From Candidatus Peribacteria bacterium (GTDB lineage: Bacteria > Patescibacteriota > Gracilibacteria > Peribacterales > Peribacteraceae): a stretch of DNA of 64,000 nt. The notes beneath the pieces are model-generated. The model was given only the letters and a program-made list of their open reading frames with translations. It made no database searches and was not told the DNA's origin. Each line of letters starts with the position of its first letter. The first letter of the stretch is position 1. Of the stretch, positions 34,030 to 40,201 are shown in pieces. A program made the position numbers and the translations under genes. The stretch lies in assembly GCA_023245935.1 (NCBI GenBank), contig JAHFJM010000001.1, positions 186,001-250,000 of the forward strand, read 5' to 3'.

Positions 34030-34078
34030 TTCTCTACTACACGATGCTGTGAAGGAGCTTACTGCTGACGAGCATCGT
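34030..34078 (-). other. 16S leader arm of the processing stem, with alternative hairpin
   Basis: 34030-34046 pairs with the trailer arm at 32265-32281 over 17 bp without mismatch; 34047-34060 extends the pairing imperfectly. Part of the same arm (ACGATGCT, 34041-34048) can instead pair with AGCATCGT (34071-34078) to form a local hairpin in the leader. The two folds exclude each other. The surrounding 33911-34143 is non-coding leader with two more small hairpins (one with a TTCG loop). Confidence 0.75.
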
Positions 34079-34143
34079 AGCTCCTCTTTCGAAGAGACAA
34101 CCTAGAGCCATTACGAACGTACTGGCATACTCACAGCCGAGCC

Positions 34144-34172
34144 ATCTTAGGAGTGAGGGTAGGGGTCGTCAA
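34144..34172 (-). promoter_or_regulatory. 16S rRNA promoter
   Basis: TTGACG (34172-34167), a 17 bp spacer and TAAGAT (34149-34144) on the minus strand. Transcription would start near 34137, giving a leader of about 230 nt that contains the processing arm. It is the best promoter upstream of the gene. Confidence 0.75.
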
Positions 34173-34267
34173 GAGAGGAAATGCATTTTCTCCGGGTTTC
34201 TGTTTCCAGACAAAAGCACCTCCCAGACCCTTGACATTTCCCCCGGGATTTCTTTGAATGCTTGGGA

Positions 34268-34723
34268 ATGAATTTCCCGCGTCCCCGTGTCGACATGCCG
34301 GCATTCAATGAGCAGATCCCTAAAGAAGGAGGAGTGGTCGATTCTGGTTTTCGATCTATGATTCTTGAGGGTTGCAAGGGACCGTATCATGAACATCATC
34401 ATGTGGAGATCGGGTCTCAGTACGTTCGATGCGCCGACGGTGCATGGGGGATCGAACTGTTCCAGGGAAAAGTGAAGATCGCGACGTTGAATATGGGGCA
34501 GATCACCTGTCATGACAGCATGATCAGTGCCGTCGGTTGGGCGCTGAATAAAGCTCCTCTGTCGCATGCGTCTCATGCTGTCGGGGCAATCGTTCGTCCT
34601 CGCGTTCAGAATTTGCTGTTCGGCCTCTCACTCACGTTCAATCACGGGACGATTCAGCCGTCGATTTCCAGGAATCCTTTGGCAGAAGTGGAGATAGGTA
34701 AGTCTCTTCCGAGCTTTGCGTAG
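34268..34723 (+). CDS. Hypothetical protein, 151 aa
   Basis: I do not recognise this soluble protein. It has His-rich segments (GPYHEHHHVEIGSQYV and SHASHAVGAIV) and a conserved-looking Cys (QITCHDSM) that might bind metal, but no family motif is certain. It is divergent from the 16S promoter. TTGACA (34231-34236) and TTGAAT (34254-34259) with a 17 bp spacer end 8 nt before ATG 34268; a TTG at 34262 is a less likely start. Composition is protein-like. Confidence 0.65.
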   Translation: MNFPRPRVDMPAFNEQIPKEGGVVDSGFRSMILEGCKGPYHEHHHVEIGSQYVRCADGAWGIELFQGKVKIATLNMGQITCHDSMISAVGWALNKAPLSHASHAVGAIVRPRVQNLLFGLSLTFNHGTIQPSISRNPLAEVEIGKSLPSFA

Positions 34724-34760
34724 TGTCGTTCCGGATCGTCGGATGTTAGGATTGCTTCCG

Positions 34761-36311
34761 ATGCGTTCTGCTTTTCTCTTTCGCTTGCTTCCCGCGTTCG
34801 CTGCGATCGTTTCGCTGAGCTTGATCGCACTCCTCCTCTTCAGTCTCAAAAATCCCGTCTCCCTCGACGATGGACTCCGGCATTTCGCGATGGCGCGGCT
34901 CATGAGTGAGCAGGGGATACACAGCGCGAGTTGGGGGCAGTTCTTTTCGCACGGGTATTTCGCACACCACACCGTCGATCCGTGGTTCCTCTCGAACCTT
35001 GCATTCGTTCCTCTCCTGCCATTCGGGTCCGTTCTCGCACTCAAAGTGTTTGCGCTGATTGCAATCGCTTTTTTGATTTTCTCCTTCCTGTACGCATTCC
35101 ACGAATTTCACACTCCTCTCCTCACTGCGGCAATCGCCATCGTGCTGCTTCTCTTCTTCGAGCCCACATTCCTCTATCGCCTCCTCCTCGCAAGACCGTA
35201 TGAGCTCGTGACGCCGCTCGCGGTGGTGATCGTTGTTGCCGCAATGCAGAAGAGACCGATGCTCGTCGGGGCTGCCCTGATGCTCTGCGTTCTTCTTTCG
35301 CAGGTGTGTATTTTTCCAATCGCGATCGCACTGGTGTGCGTGCTCTGGCGTTTCAGTCTTCGGCAGTGGGAAGAGGCAACGCTGCTCCTCAGTTGGGTCG
35401 TTGCCTCGTCGCTCGCGGGATTATTTTTCCATCCGCATCCCATTGCGTACTTGTTCTACCTGCGGGATACGTTCATCCACATTCCTTTTCTCCCCGGTCT
35501 GCAGCTCGGCTCCGAGATGCATTCGGGGCTCTTCGCATCGAGGAGGGTTTTTGTTTTCATCGCAGTGATCGTCCTCCTGCATGGCGGGCTGACTCGTGCA
35601 AAGACGACATGGAAAATCTTTCACGAGAGCGGACTGTCACTCTTAGCATTTCTCACCGTATTTTTCCTCGCGTTGTTTCTGCTTTGGGAGCGTGCGATCG
35701 ATTTTCTGTGGCCGATGACGATTCTCCTCCTTGTACGTTTGCTGTCGGTACGCCCTGGACTTTTCACTGAAACGCTTCGATGCCTGATGCCGAGGAAGTT
35801 CGTCTTCCGTCCGGTGATCGGCACTCTGATCGTTCTGCTTCTGTGCGGTTCATCGTTCGTTGCGACTGCGAAACCCTTGATCGAAACCGATCACGATCGA
35901 GCACTCTCTCTTTTTACAGAGGCACTGTCTTCGGTTCCCCGAGGCAGCACTCTTCTGAATGTCGACTGGCATTTCTTCATGGGTGCGGTGGAGGTGCGTC
36001 CGGATCTGCAGTACGCAACCGGCATCGATCCCTCGTATACCTATCTCGATGATCCGAAAGCACTCGAGCTTCTTTCGGAGCTGAATACGCCGAAGTTTCA
36101 ATCCTCTCCGACGCCTGACGATGTGCACGTGTGGTTGCGCGAGATGACGACGGAGTATCCCTCGGACTTCCTCATACTCTTCCGCAGTTACCATGCCGCG
36201 CTTACGGCGCAATTGGAGACGGAACTTCAAAACCTCTCGACGAGGAAGGAGATTGCTGTGTTTTCTCTGTCCTCTTCTCAGAGTTCTTCCTCAGGCAGAG
36301 GTCTCAAATAG
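34761..36311 (+). CDS. Multi-spanning membrane protein, GT-C glycosyltransferase-like
   Basis: A 516-residue protein with about ten membrane helices and a soluble C-terminal region of about 120 residues. The first loop has SLDDGLRHFAMARLM with an Asp pair where GT-C lipid-sugar-dependent glycosyltransferases place their catalytic acid, and later YRLLLARPYELVTP. It resembles ArnT/PMT-type proteins, but the family cannot be named firmly. An extended -10 box TGTTAGGAT ends 8 nt before the ATG at 34761. Its last 34 bp overlap the convergent 36278-36634 gene. The Ser-rich C-terminus (SLSSSQSSSSGRG) is unusual. Confidence 0.75.
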   Translation: MRSAFLFRLLPAFAAIVSLSLIALLLFSLKNPVSLDDGLRHFAMARLMSEQGIHSASWGQFFSHGYFAHHTVDPWFLSNLAFVPLLPFGSVLALKVFALIAIAFLIFSFLYAFHEFHTPLLTAAIAIVLLLFFEPTFLYRLLLARPYELVTPLAVVIVVAAMQKRPMLVGAALMLCVLLSQVCIFPIAIALVCVLWRFSLRQWEEATLLLSWVVASSLAGLFFHPHPIAYLFYLRDTFIHIPFLPGLQLGSEMHSGLFASRRVFVFIAVIVLLHGGLTRAKTTWKIFHESGLSLLAFLTVFFLALFLLWERAIDFLWPMTILLLVRLLSVRPGLFTETLRCLMPRKFVFRPVIGTLIVLLLCGSSFVATAKPLIETDHDRALSLFTEALSSVPRGSTLLNVDWHFFMGAVEVRPDLQYATGIDPSYTYLDDPKALELLSELNTPKFQSSPTPDDVHVWLREMTTEYPSDFLILFRSYHAALTAQLETELQNLSTRKEIAVFSLSSSQSSSSGRGLK

Positions 36312-36634
36312 CCTCTCGCTTCGAATTCCTCACAGGCTTCGTTTAATTTTTCTTCGACATCTTCGCCGGCAACGGAAGTTTCTACCGTTAGATTCCCCCC
36401 TTCATGCTTCATGGTGATTGCACCCATGAAAAGCTCTCTGTTTCCGATGATGCCAAGCAAGATCCTGCTTGCGGTCAGTTCTGCCAACTTCAATTCTTTT
36501 GGGGTGATTTGCATTTTCAGGGATATTCTCACTCCACAATCACCATCGTCATCGAAAGCGAAGTCCATGACTTTGGTCGGGTCTTTGAGACTCTCCTCTC
36601 CCGGAAGCCGAAGCAAATTCTTAAAAAATCCCAT
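36278..36634 (-). CDS. Hypothetical protein, 118 aa
   Basis: I do not recognise this small acidic protein. It starts MGFFKNLLRLPGEESLKD and contains VMDFAFDDDGDCGVRISLKMQ and a long helix rich in Glu (AGEDVEEKLNEACEEFEARG). No membrane segment. The promoter is one of the best here: TTGACA (36669-36664), 17 bp, GATAAT (36646-36641) with extended TGT, ending exactly 6 nt before the ATG, so the mRNA should be leaderless. It is divergent from rpsF and overlaps the end of the preceding membrane gene. Confidence 0.75.
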   Translation of the reverse strand: MGFFKNLLRLPGEESLKDPTKVMDFAFDDDGDCGVRISLKMQITPKELKLAELTASRILLGIIGNRELFMGAITMKHEGGNLTVETSVAGEDVEEKLNEACEEFEARGYLRPLPEEEL

Positions 36635-36640
36635 GTGGTT

Positions 36641-36669
36641 ATTATCACATTTATCGTAAATATTGTCAA
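36641..36669 (-). promoter_or_regulatory. Leaderless promoter of the 36634 gene
   Basis: TTGACA-17-TGTGATAAT region: -35 at 36669-36664 and -10 GATAAT at 36646-36641, followed by six bases and the ATG at 36634. It shows the standard promoter geometry of the window with a perfect -35. Confidence 0.8.
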
Positions 36670-36680
36670 TATAACCCTGT

Positions 36681-36713
36681 CTCACACCGGCGCAAGTCGG
36701 TGTGAGCTTTTTT
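36681..36713 (+). terminator. Rho-independent terminator upstream of rpsF
   Basis: CTCACACCG and CGGTGTGAG form a 9-bp stem with loop GCGCAAGT, followed by CTTTTTTG. It stops plus-strand transcription just before the rpsF promoter. No plus-strand gene ends close by, so it may insulate rpsF from antisense reading through the 36278-36634 gene. Confidence 0.85.
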
Positions 36714-36718
36714 GATGC

Positions 36719-36748
36719 TTGACTGACACTCTCCATTTCGCGTACAGT
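36719..36748 (+). promoter_or_regulatory. rpsF-rpsR promoter
   Basis: TTGACT (36719-36724), 18 bp spacer, TACAGT (36743-36748). The leader to the ATG at 36804 is about 49 nt, longer than for most genes here, and contains GCGTTCGCG-type pairing. It may carry regulation of the ribosomal protein operon. Confidence 0.65.
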
Positions 36749-36803
36749 CCGCCAGCCGATTCCCTCCCCCGCGTTCGCGAGGCAGGTTTTACCCACGAAT
36801 CCC

Positions 36804-37361
36804 ATGCCCACTCTTGTTCCTAGCAGCGAAGACGTACGCGTTTACGAATTTGCCGTGATGTACCGCTGCGATCTTGATCAGAAAGCAGAATCGACATTGC
36901 TCGCCGAAGTCGAGGCGCTCTTCGCCGAGGCGAAGGGAACACTCCTCTTCAAGGATCCATGGAGCAAGCGAGGCTTGGCGTACAAGATCGAAGGGGTGAG
37001 CGAAGCGAAGTTCGTCATCTATTACTACGAGCTTCCTCCCGCATCCGTTCGTGAGCTCGATCATCAGCTTCGACTCCTCAAGGGCGTGCTCCGTCACCTC
37101 ACCGTCATTCCTCCCAAAGGGTACGAAGCGGTCAGTCATGAAGCCATCTACCAGGATTGGATGAAGAACCGCGTGACCATTGCCGATGCGCGTGCCCATA
37201 AGAAGGAGGAGAAACTGAAGAAGACAGTCGTCGATCAGGCGAAGAGGGTCAGCAAGCGCATGGATACGAAGACGAAAGAAGCACCGAAGAAAGCGCTGAG
37301 TTCCGAGGATCTGGATACCCAGCTCGACAAGCTCATTTCTGATAGTGATCTGAAAATGTAA
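36804..37361 (+). CDS. rpsF: Ribosomal protein S6 with C-terminal extension
   Basis: S6 sits on the platform of the 30S subunit as a partner of S18. Residues about 11-105 fit the S6 fold (VYEFAVMYRCDLDQKAESTL, then GTLLFKDPWSKRGLAYKIEG, then YELPPASVRELDHQLRLLKGVLRHL). At 185 residues it is nearly twice the usual 95-110: the last 75 are a Lys/Glu-rich, probably helical tail. rpsR follows after 28 bp. The ssb gene that often lies between these two is absent. Confidence 0.93.
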   Translation: MPTLVPSSEDVRVYEFAVMYRCDLDQKAESTLLAEVEALFAEAKGTLLFKDPWSKRGLAYKIEGVSEAKFVIYYYELPPASVRELDHQLRLLKGVLRHLTVIPPKGYEAVSHEAIYQDWMKNRVTIADARAHKKEEKLKKTVVDQAKRVSKRMDTKTKEAPKKALSSEDLDTQLDKLISDSDLKM

Positions 37362-37389
37362 TTTTTCCCTTCTTGTTTCCCCCTCGACT

Positions 37390-37620
37390 ATGGCTGTACA
37401 ACAGAAGATCAAGCACGACATCAAGAAAGGCTGCCCGTTCGATCGGACAGGCGTGAAGTATTTCGACTACAAAGACTACCCGACGCTCAAGCAGTACATC
37501 GACTACTTCGGGAACATCCGGAATCGGTACTACACAGGCATCTGTCTCAAACACCAGAAGATGCTGAAGAACGGCATTGAGAGGGCGAGGTTTTTGGGGA
37601 TGTTGGCGTACCGAAAGTAA
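37390..37620 (+). CDS. rpsR: Ribosomal protein S18
   Basis: A 76-residue S18. The signatures are CPFDRTGVKYFDYKDYPTLKQYI and TGICLKHQKMLKNGIERARFLGML with the basic rRNA-binding helix. Length is normal. It binds S6 and the central domain of 16S rRNA. There is no Shine-Dalgarno before the ATG. It is transcribed with rpsF and ends at a strong terminator. Confidence 0.96.
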   Translation: MAVQQKIKHDIKKGCPFDRTGVKYFDYKDYPTLKQYIDYFGNIRNRYYTGICLKHQKMLKNGIERARFLGMLAYRK

Positions 37621-37647
37621 TGAAGAATGTACAATATAGAATTATAG

Positions 37648-37671
37648 AAGGCGACTTTGGTCGCCTTTTTA
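37648..37671 (+). terminator. Terminator between rpsR and a convergent gene
   Basis: AAGGCGAC (37648-37655) and GTCGCCTT (37660-37667) form an 8-bp stem with loop TTTG, followed by TTTAT. It serves rpsF-rpsR and possibly also the convergent 37669-37935 gene. Confidence 0.88.
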
Positions 37672-37935
37672 TTTGGATTGTATAAGCAAAGAGTTTTTTA
37701 TCCGACTGGATATGTTGGCGCAGAGCTCACGTAGTCCGTCGCGAACGATGAGTAATAATGTGTCGTCTTTCGGCGTTTCCGGTAACAGGCGAAATACTTG
37801 TTCTTCGGTGATAAATCCTGCTCGAAATGCGGACCAGATAGCCTCGGGATTGGGGTATTGTTCCTCCAGCTGACGCAGGACTTTTGCACAGAGCAACGGG
37901 TCCGGTACGTCGCTGCCTGTAGCGTGCTCCTTCAT
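37669..37935 (-). CDS. Hypothetical protein, 88 aa
   Basis: I do not recognise this small soluble protein (CAKVLRQLEEQYPNPEAIW, FRAGFITEEQVFRLLPE). It looks all-helical. The promoter TTGAAC-17-TAGTCT ends exactly 6 nt before the ATG at 37935, supporting both the start and leaderless expression. It is convergent with rpsR and divergent from yebC. Confidence 0.7.
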   Translation of the reverse strand: MKEHATGSDVPDPLLCAKVLRQLEEQYPNPEAIWSAFRAGFITEEQVFRLLPETPKDDTLLLIVRDGLRELCANISSRIKNSLLIQSK

Positions 37936-38034
37936 AGTGAAAGACTAGATTGCCAGGTGATAAAGTTCAATGGATTTTTTGCCTCCTCTGCAAGGAATTT
38001 GCAGCGGTAGGTCGACGAAGAGTATCTTCGTTGC

Positions 38035-38781
38035 ATGTCCGGACATTCCAAATGGCACAACATTCGGGTGAAGAAGATGGCAACCGATGCCAAGCGCGGG
38101 AAGACGTACACGAAGTACGCGCGCCTCATCGAAATCGCGTCGCGTGAGGGCGGGGGAGATCCGACGAGCAATATTCGTCTTCGTGCGCTCATCGATTCCG
38201 CGAAATCAGAGAGCGTGCCGAATGCGAACATCGAGCGTGCGATCAAGAAGGGAACGGGAGCACTGAAGGGTGATGCGATGCAGGAAGTCGTGTACGAAGC
38301 GTACGGACCGAGCGGATCGGCATTCATCGTCGAGTGCCTGAGCGACAACAAGAACAGGACACTCAGCAACGTGAAGACGATTCTCAGCAGGAACGGAGGA
38401 CATTTGGCAGCGAACGGTTCGGTGCTGTGGATGTTTGACCGAAAAGGAGTGGTGAGTGGAAAGTGGTTAGTGGCTAGTGACACGCAAGCATTGGAGGCAC
38501 TCGAACTGTCGTTGATTGACCTTGGGGCTGATGATTTCAACATTCATGAAAATCAGATATACGTGGTGACCGATGCTGCCAAGTGGTCAGGGGTACGCGA
38601 TTTTTTGAAGTCGCAAAACTTTGAGATTGAATCCGCAGGGCTGCAGTACATCGCAAAGCAGACAGCCCCTGTCGACACCGATGCGATGACGAAAGTCGAG
38701 ACGCTCATCGAAGCGCTGGAAGAAGATGAAGATGTGTCGGAGGTGCATACGAATGCAATGATCCAAGGTGAGGGAATGTAG
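38035..38781 (+). CDS. yebC: YebC/PmpR-family translation or transcription factor
   Basis: A 248-residue YebC-type protein. YebC proteins are now linked to relieving ribosome stalling and to transcription control. The signature MSGHSKWHNIRVKKMATDAKRGK starts the protein, followed by GGDPTSNIRLRALIDSAK and IVECLSDNKNRTLSNVKTIL. A stretch of about 12 residues near 139-150 (VVSGKWLVASDTQ), encoded by GTGGTTAGTGG-type repeats, is extra compared with the family. A TATCTT box ends 6 nt before the ATG (TTGCAG-18-TATCTT). Confidence 0.95.
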   Translation: MSGHSKWHNIRVKKMATDAKRGKTYTKYARLIEIASREGGGDPTSNIRLRALIDSAKSESVPNANIERAIKKGTGALKGDAMQEVVYEAYGPSGSAFIVECLSDNKNRTLSNVKTILSRNGGHLAANGSVLWMFDRKGVVSGKWLVASDTQALEALELSLIDLGADDFNIHENQIYVVTDAAKWSGVRDFLKSQNFEIESAGLQYIAKQTAPVDTDAMTKVETLIEALEEDEDVSEVHTNAMIQGEGM

Positions 38782-38873
38782 GGAACCAAAGGGAGCGCGA
38801 TGCTTCGCGCGCGTCGAAAGAACAAATCATTTTTCTTGCCCTCGCTTCCCCCGCATTGTACGGTTTCTTTCCT

Positions 38874-40199
38874 GTGAAGTCCCCCAATTCTTCTTCGGCA
38901 GAACATTGTGACGGTGTCTCCATTCTCGGTGCGGGAATCGCCGGTATCATGGCGGCACGGACGCTCGTACAAGCGGGGTTCAAAAACACCGTAATCTACG
39001 AAGCGAGGCGGAGATTTGGCGGATGCATCGATACAGACTACAAGCTTGCCAAGGGTCGTCCCGTGGAGAGGGGTCCGGAATTCTTTCACGGGAGAACAGG
39101 GATTTTGCACTCCCTCGCACAAGAACTTGATCTCACACTGATCGAGGCGCCGTCGGAAGGATTGCACTACTCCGACAAAAAACTGACCGCGCAGAATGGT
39201 CTGCTCTCATCAACCATCGATCGTCTGCGTTCTCTTGCACGCACGTTGCTTCAGTCCGGTTTCCCCGATATGCCCGTGAGAGATTTTCTTGTTCGAGACG
39301 ATGCCCGAACAATCATCGAAGAGACGAGAGTCTTCACGACACACACCATCGAGCAACTTTTCCGAAATGACTTCGGTGCGGAACCGAAGAAACTGGGGAT
39401 TGCCGGCATTGTTGAAACTGATGTAACGGGATATGACGCGAATTTCCGCGTCAAGGAGGGCTACAGCGAGCTTGTGCGTCGTGCCGCTGAGGGCTTGGAT
39501 ATCCGTTTGAATACACCTATTCAGTCTGTTGACTGGACGAAGCGGGATACAATCCTCCTCAAGAGCGAAAAGCAGAACTATGCGGCACGAAAAGTCATCT
39601 TCGCACTTCCTCATGGTGTGTTGAAGCACGGAGACGTGCAGGTGTACCCGCCTTTTCCTGATGCGAAGCAGGAAGCAATCGAAGCCATCGGTGTAGGGAA
39701 TGCCTGCAAAATTATTTTGCTCTTCAAGCGAGCATTTTGGCCGAAGAACATGGGCTTCTTGTCTACGGAACTCGATACGCAGCTCTGGTGGCCTGCTCTT
39801 GCAGAACATAATGACGACGATCAGAGCGCACTTCTCACGACGTTCATCGGCGGCAGAACTGTTCGTCGTTTTGAGCAACCGAAGAAGAGATCGCAGGTAC
39901 GCGAGATGGCCGCAGATGAACTTCGACAGATGTTTCCGAAGGGGACGGTGGATGAACAGATTCTGTCGGAATCCGCTTCCAGCTTCTGGGGAAGTGGACG
40001 ACGCTTTTCACGCGGGGCATTTTCGTACTTACCGGCAGGATGCGATCCGAATGCTCGGGAGAAACTTCGTGAACCGATAGACGATCGGATATTCTTTGCC
40101 GGTGAAGCAACATCGACCGATGGCGGAGTCGCCTCAGTGCACGGCGCAGCAAGAAGCGGCGTCAGAGCTGCGGAGGAGGTGATGAAAAACTTTCGGTGA
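38874..40199 (+). CDS. FAD-dependent amine oxidase family protein
   Basis: A 441-residue flavoprotein of the monoamine/polyamine oxidase family. The FAD-binding start is VSILGAGIAGIMAARTLVQAG followed by VIYEARRRFGGCIDTD. The C-terminal FAD contact is RIFFAGEATSTDGGVASVHGA. The substrate (amine, carotenoid-like compound or sterol-like lipid) cannot be told. Translation probably starts at GTG 38874, since TTGCCC-17-TACGGT ends 9 nt before it. The C-terminal end is 3 bp from the end of the convergent PBP gene. Confidence 0.88.
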   Translation: MKSPNSSSAEHCDGVSILGAGIAGIMAARTLVQAGFKNTVIYEARRRFGGCIDTDYKLAKGRPVERGPEFFHGRTGILHSLAQELDLTLIEAPSEGLHYSDKKLTAQNGLLSSTIDRLRSLARTLLQSGFPDMPVRDFLVRDDARTIIEETRVFTTHTIEQLFRNDFGAEPKKLGIAGIVETDVTGYDANFRVKEGYSELVRRAAEGLDIRLNTPIQSVDWTKRDTILLKSEKQNYAARKVIFALPHGVLKHGDVQVYPPFPDAKQEAIEAIGVGNACKIILLFKRAFWPKNMGFLSTELDTQLWWPALAEHNDDDQSALLTTFIGGRTVRRFEQPKKRSQVREMAADELRQMFPKGTVDEQILSESASSFWGSGRRFSRGAFSYLPAGCDPNAREKLREPIDDRIFFAGEATSTDGGVASVHGAARSGVRAAEEVMKNFR

Positions 40200-40201
40200 A
40201 T

